From assembly GCA_021405325.1 (NCBI GenBank), contig QWII01000010.1:1-64000 (forward strand): a DNA stretch of 64,000 nucleotides. Direction: 5' to 3'. The position numbers were made by a program, and so were the translations under genes. Every line of letters begins with the position of its first letter. Within the stretch, counting starts at the first letter, position 1. This document shows, piece after piece, positions 7,313 to 16,731 of this stretch. This DNA comes from Caldilinea sp. CFX5 (GTDB lineage: Bacteria; Chloroflexota; Anaerolineae; Caldilineales; Caldilineaceae). The notes under the pieces are model-generated. The model saw only the letters and a program-made list of their open reading frames with translations. It searched no databases and was not told the DNA's origin.

Positions 7313-10300
7313 ATGTCCCCTATGGTTAATCAGCATGTACGTTTTGGTTTACTCCTGGCGCTGTTGCTTTTCTGCCTCACCGCCTTTGTCCAATCGACAG
7401 TATCGGCCCATCGCCAGGGCTTGTTCCCTGCGCAACAGACGCTAGCTGCGCAAGTAACGCAGATCGATTTGACTACACGCGATCTGCTCTATGATCCGGC
7501 AAGCAACAAAATCTACGCTTCGGTGCCTAGTAGCGCCGGCAGCAATGGCAACAGCATTGTCGCCATGACGGCGCCAACGGGAACAATGGGTGCGCCGATC
7601 TTTGTCGGTAGCGAACCCAACAAACTTGCCCGTTCCACCGATGGACGCTACCTCTATGTCGGTCTGGACGGGGCCGGCGCCATCCGTCGGGTCAACCTGA
7701 TCTCGCAAACAGCGGAGCTACAATTTGCCTTGGGTAGTGGCAGTTGCGGCTTATATCTGGCCGACGATATGGTGGTGCTCCAAGACAACGCCAATGCCGT
7801 GGCGGTGGCGCGCCGCAACAGCGGCTGTAGCCCACGGCATGAAGGCGTGGCGATTTACGATGAGGGCGTCCAGCGCCCAACCAAAACGGCGTCGCACACG
7901 GGCAGCAATGTGATCGAAGGGGGCGCTTCCGCTAATCAGTTGTACGGCTATAACAACGAGACCACCGAATATGGCTTCCGCACCATGAGCGTCAGCACCG
8001 CCGGCGTCACTATCACATCCGTCAAACAGGGGCTGCTCTATGGGTTTGGCATCGATTTACACTTTGCTGATGGTCTGCTCTATGCCACCAATGGCGTCGT
8101 TTTTGATCCTGTGACACAGACCCTGGTTGGCCGCTACCCGGCCTCCGGCTTAGTCTATGCCGATCCGGCGGTCGCGCGCGTCTACTTCCTCAATACCTCC
8201 GGCCAACTGCAACTGAGCGTTTTTGATCAGAAGACCTTTACGCTAATTGCGACGCTGCCGCTGACTGGCGTCAGTGGCACGCCCAGCCGCTTGCTCAAGG
8301 TTGGTGACAATCTGCTTGCTTTTCGCACCACAGCAAACAAAGTGGTCTTCGTGCGGTTGAGCGACCAACCGGCCACGCCCACACCCACGCCTACACCCAC
8401 GGCTACGCCGGTGATCATAGCCGGGTCGCCCATTGGCGTCGCCATCCGCAATATCACCTTGACCACCCAGGATCTGGTTTACGATTCTGGGCGTAACCAG
8501 ATCTACGCTTCGCTGCCCAGCAGCGCCGGCCGCCAGGGCAACAGTATCGCCACGATTACCCTGCCGACCGGCACGGTGGGCATCCCGGTTTTCGTCGGCA
8601 GCGAACCCAACAAATTGGCGCTTGCTGACAATGGTCAGTATCTCTATGTTGGACTGGATGGCGCCGGGGCGGTGCGCCGCTTTAACGTGATTTCACAGAC
8701 GGCTGAACTCCAATTCTCACTCGGCGGCGGCTCGTGTGGCGCTTATGCGGTTGAAGACATGGCAGTCTTACAGGCCAATGCCAATGCAGTTGCCGTTGTA
8801 CGCCGCACCACCGGCGGCTGTAGTCCACGCCATGCCGGGGTTGCCATCTACGATGACGCCGTACAGCGCACCACAACAACGCCAGGCCATACGGGCAGCA
8901 ATGTTATCGAACGGTCCAATAGCGGCGCCTTGCTCTATGGCTACAACAATGAGACCAGTGAGTTTGGTTTACGCACCCTTACGGTCGACACAACCGGCAT
9001 CAGTGTCACCAACGTCAAACAAGGGCTGATCTCCGGCTATAATACCGACATCCGTTTCGGCGGCGGGTTGCTCTACGCCACCAACGGGGCAACCGTCGAT
9101 CCGGCAACGCAAACCGTCGTTGGCACCTATGGCGCTTCCGGGCTGGTCTATCCCGACCCGGTCGCCGGGCGCGTCTACTTTCTGAACACATTAGGTCAAG
9201 CCGAACTCAAAATTTTCGATCAAGCCAAATTTACCTTGATTTCCACTATTCCCCTATCGAGCGTAACCGGAACACCCAGCAGTTTGATCAAAACGGGTGA
9301 AAATCGACTGGCCTTTCGGACCAGCGCCGGCAAGGTCTATCTACTCCAACTGAGCGACCAGACATCTACGCCGACGCCCAACCCTAGCCCAACGCCCACC
9401 GCTTCGGCAACTGTGTCCACAACCACAGTGACACCCACGCCCAGTGTGACAGCGCCGGCGACGTCAACAGCCACACCAACACCAACGTCGCTGCCGCCGA
9501 CAGCCCCTGGTGAGATCATAGGGATGACAGTCAATGAGTTCAGCATAACCACCCAGGATCTGCTCTACGATTCTGTCCATAACGTGATCTTTGCTTCCCT
9601 ACCGAGCAGCGCCGGCAGCAACGGCAACAGCCTTGTGACGATCAGTGTGCCAACGGGAACGGTCGGTTCGCCAATCTTTATGGGCAGTGAACCGAACAAG
9701 CTGGCCATTTCTGATGATAGCCGTTATCTGTACGTGGGGTTGGACGGGGCCGGCGCCATCCGTCGGTTTAATATCATTTCGCAGACAGCCGAGCTACCCT
9801 TTGCGCTGGGCGGTGATTCGTGCGGCGCTTTTCAAGCTGGCGATATGGTCGTGCTGCCGGGCCAGCCCAACAGCGTTGCCGTTGCACGACGCAGCACGCT
9901 TGCCTGCAGCCCACGTCACCGTCGGGTTGTCATCTACACCGATGGGGCGCAACGCCCAACCACAACCAATAATTTTGTTCTTAGCAGCGCGATTGAACCG
10001 GCCAGCAATGCGACCCTTTTGTATGGTTACAACAATGAAAGTACGGAATTTGGCTTTCATACCTTTTCGCTCAATGAGCAAGGGATCAGTTTATCCACAA
10101 CAACACTTGGCTTGATTACAGGCTTCGGTCAGGATATGCGCGCTGCCGGTGGACTACTTTATGCCACCACAGGCGCCGTGGTCAACCCAACCAGTAACAC
10201 ATTGGTTGGCAGCTATAACGCGACGGGGCTTGTCTACCCGGACCCAGCCGGCGGGCGCGTCTACTTCCTGGTTACGGACGGCCAACTGGAGCTGCGGGTC

Positions 10301-10639
10301 TTTCATCTAAGCAACTTTACGCTGCTCAAGCGCTTTGTCATTCCGGATGTCGCCGGGACGCCGGGCAGTTTGATCAAAATTGGCGCCAACCGCCTGGCTT
10401 TCCGCACCAATACACAAGAGCTGTTCTTCCTCACACTCCTGGAGGCAACACCGACACCCACAGCTACCCCCACCACCATGCCGACTGCCATCCTAACCGA
10501 GACAGCGACTGTAACTGCGACGCCGACACCACTCATCGTGTCCGACGTTACACCAACACCGACAGCCACAGCAACAGTGTCTCTTGACCCCAATGATACA
10601 AACAGTCATCTGGTGCATTTACCCTTGATCCAGCGGTAG
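7313..10639 (+). CDS. Large secreted three-module repeat protein with Thr-Pro linkers
   Basis: A 1108-residue protein starting with a signal peptide (FGLLLALLLFCLTAFV). It consists of three homologous modules of about 300 residues that begin near residues 47, 379 and 740. Each opens with a variant of TTQDLLYD...IYASLPSSAG, carries YLYVGLDGAGAIRR, SPRH and LLYGYNNET landmarks, and ends with RVYFLNT and LAFRT strands. The repeated short strand pattern suggests beta-propellers. The modules are joined by Thr/Pro linkers (TPTPTP type). The protein ends NSHLVHLPLIQR, a tail of a kind I associate with exported Chloroflexota proteins. No catalytic motif is visible; a surface or extracellular binding role is inferred. 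Confidence 0.85.
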   Translation: MSPMVNQHVRFGLLLALLLFCLTAFVQSTVSAHRQGLFPAQQTLAAQVTQIDLTTRDLLYDPASNKIYASVPSSAGSNGNSIVAMTAPTGTMGAPIFVGSEPNKLARSTDGRYLYVGLDGAGAIRRVNLISQTAELQFALGSGSCGLYLADDMVVLQDNANAVAVARRNSGCSPRHEGVAIYDEGVQRPTKTASHTGSNVIEGGASANQLYGYNNETTEYGFRTMSVSTAGVTITSVKQGLLYGFGIDLHFADGLLYATNGVVFDPVTQTLVGRYPASGLVYADPAVARVYFLNTSGQLQLSVFDQKTFTLIATLPLTGVSGTPSRLLKVGDNLLAFRTTANKVVFVRLSDQPATPTPTPTPTATPVIIAGSPIGVAIRNITLTTQDLVYDSGRNQIYASLPSSAGRQGNSIATITLPTGTVGIPVFVGSEPNKLALADNGQYLYVGLDGAGAVRRFNVISQTAELQFSLGGGSCGAYAVEDMAVLQANANAVAVVRRTTGGCSPRHAGVAIYDDAVQRTTTTPGHTGSNVIERSNSGALLYGYNNETSEFGLRTLTVDTTGISVTNVKQGLISGYNTDIRFGGGLLYATNGATVDPATQTVVGTYGASGLVYPDPVAGRVYFLNTLGQAELKIFDQAKFTLISTIPLSSVTGTPSSLIKTGENRLAFRTSAGKVYLLQLSDQTSTPTPNPSPTPTASATVSTTTVTPTPSVTAPATSTATPTPTSLPPTAPGEIIGMTVNEFSITTQDLLYDSVHNVIFASLPSSAGSNGNSLVTISVPTGTVGSPIFMGSEPNKLAISDDSRYLYVGLDGAGAIRRFNIISQTAELPFALGGDSCGAFQAGDMVVLPGQPNSVAVARRSTLACSPRHRRVVIYTDGAQRPTTTNNFVLSSAIEPASNATLLYGYNNESTEFGFHTFSLNEQGISLSTTTLGLITGFGQDMRAAGGLLYATTGAVVNPTSNTLVGSYNATGLVYPDPAGGRVYFLVTDGQLELRVFHLSNFTLLKRFVIPDVAGTPGSLIKIGANRLAFRTNTQELFFLTLLEATPTPTATPTTMPTAILTETATVTATPTPLIVSDVTPTPTATATVSLDPNDTNSHLVHLPLIQR

Positions 10640-10722
10640 CACGCAACTCCATGACAGAAAGCCCATCGATAGCGGTTGACTACCGTCTAGCGATGGGCAG
10701 AATCTCTCCTCCTTATAGATAA

Positions 10723-10831
10723 ACCAAGTAACGCTCATCTACAGAAAGTGTGAGGTTTCGACCCGCCACACCTGTCAGGTTTCCAAAACCTGACAGGTGT
10801 TCACACTTTCCGTAGATGAGCCACCAAGTAA
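10723..10831. mobile_element. 91-bp MITE-like palindrome with 9-bp flanking duplication
   Basis: A 91-bp segment (10732-10822) is an almost perfect palindrome. Its outer arms are 10733-10753 and 10801-10821 (one mismatch). A second inner hairpin lies at 10769-10782 and 10786-10799. The segment is bracketed by identical 9-bp direct repeats ACCAAGTAA (10723-10731, 10823-10831), the expected signature of a target-site duplication. It has no coding capacity. Confidence 0.75.
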
Positions 10832-10901
10832 AATATGCAGAGTCTATCCGTTTTATCTATTAGTCTGACCTAAACGGCAATACCCAGCCCCCAAAAGCAA
10901 C

Positions 10902-10930
10902 TTGACAACGCCTGACGCTTCGTTTAGACT
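10902..10930 (+). promoter_or_regulatory. Promoter of the peptide-type ABC importer operon
   Basis: TTGACA (10902-10907), a 17-nt spacer and TAGACT (10925-10930) form a near-consensus housekeeping promoter about 105 nt before the binding-protein ATG. The gene also has a strong GGAGGG ribosome site 7 nt before its start. The rest of the 10640-11035 spacer holds a weak hairpin near 10661-10698 and the MITE-like element. Confidence 0.72.
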
Positions 10931-11035
10931 AAATAACCACAGCGGTAAACAAGTGACACGGTGTTTTAAAAACAGGGCCGCCGCTGGCCGTTATTCCCAA
11001 GAGGATCAAACAAAATACCATAGGAGGGAAAATTC

Positions 11036-12715
11036 ATGAAGCGAACCTTATGGCTCATTGTTGTGCTTTCGGTGATCTTCACCGCTTGCGCACCAGGCGC
11101 CGTACCCATTGCACCGATTGAAGCGCCCGCGCCCATTGAGATGGCGCCCGCCGACGCCGCCAGTTCATTTGGCCCGGATTGGCTGATGACTGCCCCGGAA
11201 GAGAATCCCAAACGCGGCGGCATGTTGCTGACTGCCTGGGGCGCCAATCCGACCCATTTTGACATCCATCAGGGTGGCGGTTGCGCCGGCTGCGGCATGA
11301 TGTATGATGGGCTGATCATGTGGAACTTGATGGATGGCTATCGCAGCATTGCACCGGCGTTGGCGACCTCCTGGGAAGTCTCTGAGGACAAGGCCACCTA
11401 CACCTTCCATCTGCGCGAAGGGGTGAAATTCCATGATGGCGAAGCGTTCAGCGCCGAAGATGTGCTGGCGACCTTTAACCGCATTATCAACCCGCCGGAA
11501 AATGTTGCCATCGGCGGCCTGCGCGAAGAGTTGTCCATGGTGCAGGAGGTGACGGCGCCGGATGATATGACCGTTGTCTTCACCTTGAAACAGCCAGTCT
11601 CCTATTTCCTTGAAATTATTGCGGGCGATGGCGCCGTCATCTATTCCAAGAAAACGCTGGAAGAGAACAACTTTGACCTCAAGGGCGTGACGGTGCCGCC
11701 CGGCACCGGCCCCTTCAAGTTTGTTGAATTTGTCCCCGGTGAAAAAATTGTGGTGGAAGCCAACCGCGACTATTGGAACCCCAACCTGCCCTACCTGGAT
11801 GGCATCACCTTCCAGCATGTGGCCGCTTGGGCGGATCGCGGCACAGCGGTGTTGACCGGTCAGGCCGATCTCTCCTTTAACGTTTCGGTCGATACCTGGA
11901 ACGAAGGTTCCACCCGTGACGATCTGCAAACCGCGCGCGCCCCCTGTCTGAACTCGCACATGGTGGCGATTAACAACAGCAAAGAACCGTTCAACAATCC
12001 GCTCGTGCGCCGCGCCATTCACCTGGCTGTGGACCGCCAGTCGTTGATCGACACCTTTGCGCCGGTCTGGGAACCCGCCTTTGTCACCCGCTGGCTGCCC
12101 TCCGCCAGTCCTTTTGCCACGCCGCAAGAAGAGTTGCTGACCATGCCGGGCTACCGCCCCGACAAGACCGAAGACATCGCCGAAGCCAAGCGCTTACTGG
12201 CCGAAGCCGGCTATCCCGATGGCTTTACGACGACCTTCACCGCCTGGACCGACGCTTCCTCGTCCGAAGTGGCCGTGCCGGCCTTTGCCGAATTACTGCG
12301 CACCAGCCTGAACATTCAGGGCGAGGTCAAAGTGGTCGAACGGGCGCTCACGGCTGATGTGCTAAAGTCGGGCGACTTTGATCTCTTCAAGTCCGACACC
12401 TATGCATCGTCAATTCTCGACCCGTTCCCCTTCTGGAACAGCTATCTGCGCACCGGCGCTTCGCAGAACTGGTCGCAATATTCCAACCCTGACTTTGACG
12501 CCCTATTGGACGAACTGGCCGGTGAAACCGACAACGCCAAGCGCCAGGAGATCGTCAATCGCGGGCTGGATATGCTCGACGAAAACCCGCCCTTCTTCCT
12601 GATCGGCTTCTGCGCCCACTCGGCGATGGCCAGCACCGATGTCAAGGGCATCGCCTTTGGCGAACGCCTCTGGTCGAAGTGGGGTCGGTTTGAGACGTTG
12701 TGGTTGGATCGGTAA
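11036..12715 (+). CDS. ABC transporter family-5 substrate-binding lipoprotein
   Basis: A 559-residue protein with a lipoprotein signal (LWLIVVLSVIFTAC; the Cys would be lipidated). It has the SBP_bac_5 fold: the family landmark YTFHLREGVKFHDGEAFSAEDV near residue 130, LKQPVSYFLEI and GTGPFKFVEF in the middle, and NNPLVRRAIHLAVDRQSLI further on. Such proteins capture oligopeptides, nickel chelates, glycans or plant compounds and deliver them to a DppBC-type channel. The two permease genes follow directly, so this is an importer operon. The ligand cannot be named from sequence. Codon use matches its neighbours. The start is fixed by a GGAGGG site. Confidence 0.93.
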   Translation: MKRTLWLIVVLSVIFTACAPGAVPIAPIEAPAPIEMAPADAASSFGPDWLMTAPEENPKRGGMLLTAWGANPTHFDIHQGGGCAGCGMMYDGLIMWNLMDGYRSIAPALATSWEVSEDKATYTFHLREGVKFHDGEAFSAEDVLATFNRIINPPENVAIGGLREELSMVQEVTAPDDMTVVFTLKQPVSYFLEIIAGDGAVIYSKKTLEENNFDLKGVTVPPGTGPFKFVEFVPGEKIVVEANRDYWNPNLPYLDGITFQHVAAWADRGTAVLTGQADLSFNVSVDTWNEGSTRDDLQTARAPCLNSHMVAINNSKEPFNNPLVRRAIHLAVDRQSLIDTFAPVWEPAFVTRWLPSASPFATPQEELLTMPGYRPDKTEDIAEAKRLLAEAGYPDGFTTTFTAWTDASSSEVAVPAFAELLRTSLNIQGEVKVVERALTADVLKSGDFDLFKSDTYASSILDPFPFWNSYLRTGASQNWSQYSNPDFDALLDELAGETDNAKRQEIVNRGLDMLDENPPFFLIGFCAHSAMASTDVKGIAFGERLWSKWGRFETLWLDR

Positions 12716-12721
12716 ACAGGT

Positions 12722-12794
12722 AGACACGAGATACGAGACACGAGACATGAGATATAAAATAATCTCCTTGTCTCCTGTCTCTTGTCTCTTGTCT
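12722..12794. repeat. Micro-tandem hairpin spacer (GAGACAC / GTCTCTT)
   Basis: The left half (12722-12753) consists of variants of CGAGACA and the right half (12762-12794) of their complements (TGTCTCT), so the transcript folds into a long imperfect hairpin. It separates the binding protein from the first permease and could stabilise or attenuate the upstream message. Confidence 0.65.
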
Positions 12795-12812
12795 TGACGA
12801 AAAAGACGGGCC

Positions 12813-13772
12813 ATGCTCAAATACCTACTCCGCCGGCTGCTGCTGGCAATTGTGACAATCTTTGGTGTGACGGTGGTGATCTTTATTGCCATGCGTGTCT
12901 TGCCCGGTGATCCGCTGGCGATGATCTATGGCGAGGGTCAGGGCATCTATGTGCTGACCGATGCCGAGGTGGCGGCGGTGAAGGCGACGTTGGGGTTGGA
13001 TAAGCCGCTCTATCAACAATACTTGGGGTGGATGGGCGATGTCTTTAGTGGCGAGATGGGCTACTCCTTTTGGAGCGATGTGCCGATTCGCGACACGATT
13101 TTACGCCGGGGGCCGATTACGGCGCAGATTGCCCTGATTGCCATCATCTTGGCCTGGCTGATCGGGGTGCCAATTGGGGTGATCAGTGCGCTCCGGCGCG
13201 AGTCCTGGCTCGATTATGTTTTGCGCCTGATCGTTACGATGTTTATGGCGATCCCCAGTTTCTGGCTGGGGCTGACGATGATCCTCTTTACGGTGCTGGT
13301 CTTCAACTGGCGCCCCTCGATCACCATTGTACAACTTTGGGAAGATCCGGCGCGCAACCTCAGTATGGTGATGGGGCCGTCGGTGGCGGTGGGGGTCGGG
13401 TTGGCGGCGATCATTGCGCGCATGACGCGTACAACCGTCTTGGAAGTACTACGCGAAGATTATGTGCGCACCGCCAAAGCCAAAGGGTTGCGTCAACAAC
13501 TGATCATCGTCCGTCATGTCTTGCGCAACGCCATGCTGCCGGTGATCACCGTCTCCGGGTTGTCGCTGGCCGGTCTGTTGGGCGGCGCGGTGGCGGTAGA
13601 GCGCGCCTTTGGTTTTCCCGGCCTGGGGTCGGCGCTGGCCCAAGGGGCGGTCGAACGGGATTGGATGATGGTGCAGAATCTCACACTGCTCTTTGCCGTG
13701 ACCTTTGTCTTTATCAACCTGGCGATTGATCTGCTCTACGCCTGGGTTGATCCACGAATTCGGTATGAGTAA
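12813..13772 (+). CDS. Peptide-type ABC transporter permease (DppB-like)
   Basis: A 319-residue inner-membrane protein with six hydrophobic helices. It has the DppB N-terminus MLKYLLRRLLLAIVTIFGVT...RVLPGDPL and the EAA coupling loop VLEVLREDYVRTAKAKGL, which contacts the ATPase. The C-terminus VDPRIRYE is typical of the family. It pairs with the DppC-like protein 68 bp downstream to make the translocation pore for the substrate captured by the upstream lipoprotein. Confidence 0.95.
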   Translation: MLKYLLRRLLLAIVTIFGVTVVIFIAMRVLPGDPLAMIYGEGQGIYVLTDAEVAAVKATLGLDKPLYQQYLGWMGDVFSGEMGYSFWSDVPIRDTILRRGPITAQIALIAIILAWLIGVPIGVISALRRESWLDYVLRLIVTMFMAIPSFWLGLTMILFTVLVFNWRPSITIVQLWEDPARNLSMVMGPSVAVGVGLAAIIARMTRTTVLEVLREDYVRTAKAKGLRQQLIIVRHVLRNAMLPVITVSGLSLAGLLGGAVAVERAFGFPGLGSALAQGAVERDWMMVQNLTLLFAVTFVFINLAIDLLYAWVDPRIRYE

Positions 13773-13840
13773 CAGTCCGAAGTCCATAGTCCGAAGTCTA
13801 TAGTCTTGATTCGAAGATTAGTAGGAATTACGCAAAGCTT

Positions 13841-14755
13841 ATGAGTATATCGGGTGCGGCTGCGCTGACACAGAAACCGGTTGTGACACGGCTGGAAAGT
13901 ACAGAAGGGCTGATGGCGAAGATCCGGCGCTTTGCTAGAACGTCGCCGATTGGCGCCTTGGCCGGCGTGGTATTGCTGCTGTTGACGTTGGCTGCCATCT
14001 TTGCCGATCAAGTGGCGCCCTATTTTCCCTTAGAGGCCGATTTTCGCGCCCTTCGTCATCCGCCATCCGCCGCGCATTGGCTGGGGACGGATAATCTGGG
14101 GCGCGATGTCCTCAGTCGGTTGATCTATGGGGCGCGGCTTTCCTTGTTTGTCGCCGGCGTCTCGACCATTATCAGCAAAGTGATTGGCGTTGCCTGGGGC
14201 ATCCTCACCGGCTATATCGGCGGCACTTTTGATCTGATCAGCCAACGCATTGTCGATGTGTTGTTGGCCTTCCCCGGCATCATTCTGTCTATGCTCCTGC
14301 TGGCAGCCCTGGGTGGCGGGCTGGGGACGGTGATTTTGGCGATTACCATTTTGGGCATTGCCGGCACCGTGCGGGTGATTCGCGCCGTGGTGTTGACGGT
14401 GAAAGAGATGGCCTATGTCGAGGCGGCGCGCTCGATTGGCGTGCCGGGTTTTCGTATCATGCTCCGGCACATTGCGCCACAATGTATCGCACCGGCGCTG
14501 GTGATCTTTAGCGCCTCGCTGGGCGGCGCCATCTTTGCCGAAGCGGCCTTGAGCTTTCTGGGGCTGGGCATTCCCCAACCGACGCCGAGTTGGGGCAATA
14601 TGTTAGGCGGCATTCTGGCCGATCAATTTCGGCCTAAGTGGTGGTTGGTGGTCTTTCCCGGCGTGACCATCAGTTTGACGGTGCTGGCCTTTAACCTGAT
14701 TGGTGATGCCTTGCGGGATTATCTCGATCCCAAGTTGCGGGGTCGGTTGGAGTAG
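13841..14755 (+). CDS. Peptide-type ABC transporter permease (DppC-like)
   Basis: A 304-residue membrane protein with the DppC N-terminal OppC_N segment (a first helix near residues 43-60), the LGTDNLGRDVLSRLIYGARLSL signature and the EAA loop AYVEAARSIGVPGFRIMLRHI. The C-terminal segment is GDALRDYLDPKLRGR. It follows the DppB-like gene after 68 bp that contain AGTCCGAAG-type short repeats (13774-13805). The two ATP-binding subunits that normally complete the operon are absent; repeats and the convergent helicase gene follow. It may share ATPases encoded elsewhere. Confidence 0.95.
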   Translation: MSISGAAALTQKPVVTRLESTEGLMAKIRRFARTSPIGALAGVVLLLLTLAAIFADQVAPYFPLEADFRALRHPPSAAHWLGTDNLGRDVLSRLIYGARLSLFVAGVSTIISKVIGVAWGILTGYIGGTFDLISQRIVDVLLAFPGIILSMLLLAALGGGLGTVILAITILGIAGTVRVIRAVVLTVKEMAYVEAARSIGVPGFRIMLRHIAPQCIAPALVIFSASLGGAIFAEAALSFLGLGIPQPTPSWGNMLGGILADQFRPKWWLVVFPGVTISLTVLAFNLIGDALRDYLDPKLRGRLE

Positions 14756-14886
14756 GAAACACAACAACGGATTTAGGAAGCAACGGATTTTTGTAGGAGA
14801 GCAAAAGTTGCGTGGATATGAACGACATTGAATTGAGGAAGAACGAAAAGGCGTCACTGCTGATTAACCAATTCGTTTCTTTCCCA

Positions 14887-15054
14887 GTTCGTTGTAGCTT
14901 TGTCCCATCGCTGCGGCGCCATTACCCACGCCCTAAATCCGTTCCCGCCCAAATCCGCTGTTGTGTTCGCGTTCGTTGTAGCTTTGTCCCATCGCTGCGG
15001 CGCCATTACCCACGCCCTAAATCCGCTCCCGCCCAAATCCGCTGTTGTGTTCGC
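14887..15054. repeat. Two tandem 84-bp repeats after the helicase gene
   Basis: Units 14887-14970 and 14971-15054 are nearly identical (I see one certain mismatch, GTTCCC versus GCTCCC, at the matching positions). They sit between two convergent genes, immediately beyond the helicase stop codon. Each holds AATCCG(T/C)TCCCGCCC followed by AAATCCGCTGTTGTG, which closely resembles the inner arms of the element at 1926-2170. A weaker relative of this word lies near 24187-24215. Confidence 0.8.
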
Positions 15055-15063
15055 GTCCGTATT

Positions 15064-16731
15064 TTAGGCTCGTTCGACCTTAATGCGATGTTGGCGAATG
15101 CGATAGGCATTGGCCTTGGCCAGCACCTGCCCCACAAACTCTTCCGGCACATCGACTAAGGTGTGTTGATCCTGAATGTGGATCGCACCGATGGTGTGAC
15201 CAGGGATGTCGGCGTGATAGGCAATCGAGCCGACGACATCGTTGGGGCGAATGCCTTGCGCTTTGCCGGCATCTAACAGCAGGCGCACCATGCCGTTTTC
15301 GTGCGACGCATGGCCCGCTTTGCGCCCTGTGCCCTGGCGGTGACCGCGACCGGCGTTGGCATGGTCAACGGTGCGGCGGGGTTCACGACGATTGCGGGTG
15401 TCGCGCACTTCCCTCACCTCGCTCACCTGCGGGATGGGGCGCTGTTTTTCGTCGGCGCGCGCCAGCTTGAGCGCAGCGGCGGCGATTTCCAACGGGTCAT
15501 TGCCCGCTTCCACCAAAGTTGCCACCATTTCCCGTTCACGGTTGAAACGGCCACGGCGCAACCAGACAGTCATCTTTTCCAATAACTCGGCTTCGCGCCG
15601 CGCTTGAATCTCTTCGATGGTCGGCAGCGGTGAACGCACGATAGGTTGCCGGGTAAAGGCTTCGATCTTGCGCAGCCGCCACTGTTCCGCCGGCGTCACC
15701 AGCGAGATCGCCAGACCACTCTTGCCGGCGCGACCGGTGCGGCCAATCCGATGGACATAGACTTCCGGGTCGAGCGGCAGATCGAAGTTGAAGACATGGG
15801 AAATGTCATCAATATCGAGACCGCGGGCCGCTACATCAGTCGCCACCAACACCTTGATCTGGTTCTGGCGGAAGCGGTTCAACACCTGTTCGCGCGCTTC
15901 CTGACTCAGGTCGCCATGCAGCGCTTCGGCAGGGAAACCCCGTCCGTTCAACTCATTCGCCAGATCACCGGCGCTGATACGCGTACGCACGAAGATGATC
16001 GAGCTGGTAATTGCTTCCATCTCAAAGAGGCGGGTCAGCGCGTTCAGCTTGTCTGACTCGTTAATCAGGTAGTAGCGCTGTTCAATCGACGACACGGTCA
16101 GTTGCTTGCGCTGTACTGTCACCGACTGGGGATCACGCATGTAGTTGCCGGCCAGTGCGCGAATCGCCGGAGGCAACGTGGCAGAGAAGAGCGCCGTCTG
16201 GCGTGTTTCCGGGGTCGCCTTCAAGATGGTTTCAATATCCTCAATAAAGCCCATGCTCAACATTTCATCGGCTTCATCCAGCACCAGGGTGCGCACGGCA
16301 CTGAGATCCAGCACCTTGCGATCCATCAGATCCAACAGACGCCCCGGCGTGCCGACAACAATGTCAACGCCCCGGCGCAAATTGCGAATCTGCCGATCAT
16401 AGGCTTGACCGCCATAGACCGCCAACACCTTGACATTCAGGTGACGGCCATATTGTTCAAACGCCTGGGAAACTTGTAGCGCCAGTTCACGCGTCGGGGC
16501 CAGGATCAAACTCTGTACGCCCTCGGCTTCCGGGTTCAAGTTCTGTAAAATCGGCAGCGCAAAGGCTGCCGTCTTGCCCGTGCCGGTCTGGGCCTGACCA
16601 ATCACATCATGGCCGGCCAACAGCAGCGGGATCACATCAGCCTGGATCGGCGTGGGCGCCGTGTAGCCAAGCTCAGTTACAGCCTGCACCAACTGCGGGT
16701 GCAAGCCCAATTGCGAAAATTCAGTATTCAT
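15064..16731 (-). CDS. deaD: Cold-shock DEAD-box RNA helicase
   Basis: A 555-residue protein from the ATG at 16731, which has an AGGAG site 5 nt upstream; the frame stays open upstream to 16776, but that part looks non-coding. Helicase motifs are in order: Q motif (YTAPTPIQADVIP), Walker A AQTGTGKT, VLDEADEML, SATLPP, ARGLDI and HRIGRTGRAG. The C-terminus carries a basic low-complexity region and a DbpA/CsdA-type RNA-binding domain (GIRPNDVVGSIAYHADIPG). DeaD-type helicases unwind structured RNA during ribosome assembly and mRNA decay, particularly in the cold. The gene has a near-consensus promoter and a leader with an intrinsic terminator, which suggests regulation by attenuation. It converges with the importer operon. 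Confidence 0.94.
   Translation of the reverse strand: MNTEFSQLGLHPQLVQAVTELGYTAPTPIQADVIPLLLAGHDVIGQAQTGTGKTAAFALPILQNLNPEAEGVQSLILAPTRELALQVSQAFEQYGRHLNVKVLAVYGGQAYDRQIRNLRRGVDIVVGTPGRLLDLMDRKVLDLSAVRTLVLDEADEMLSMGFIEDIETILKATPETRQTALFSATLPPAIRALAGNYMRDPQSVTVQRKQLTVSSIEQRYYLINESDKLNALTRLFEMEAITSSIIFVRTRISAGDLANELNGRGFPAEALHGDLSQEAREQVLNRFRQNQIKVLVATDVAARGLDIDDISHVFNFDLPLDPEVYVHRIGRTGRAGKSGLAISLVTPAEQWRLRKIEAFTRQPIVRSPLPTIEEIQARREAELLEKMTVWLRRGRFNREREMVATLVEAGNDPLEIAAAALKLARADEKQRPIPQVSEVREVRDTRNRREPRRTVDHANAGRGHRQGTGRKAGHASHENGMVRLLLDAGKAQGIRPNDVVGSIAYHADIPGHTIGAIHIQDQHTLVDVPEEFVGQVLAKANAYRIRQHRIKVERA

Noticed and set aside
10661..10698. Terminator behind the three-module protein
   Set aside because: The GCCCATCG-type stem is present, but no T-run follows, so it is weak evidence for termination.
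14756..14880. Possible tRNA or small RNA gene in the spacer after the importer operon
   Set aside because: No cloverleaf with T-loop consensus can be drawn; the region has only degenerate GGATTT words.
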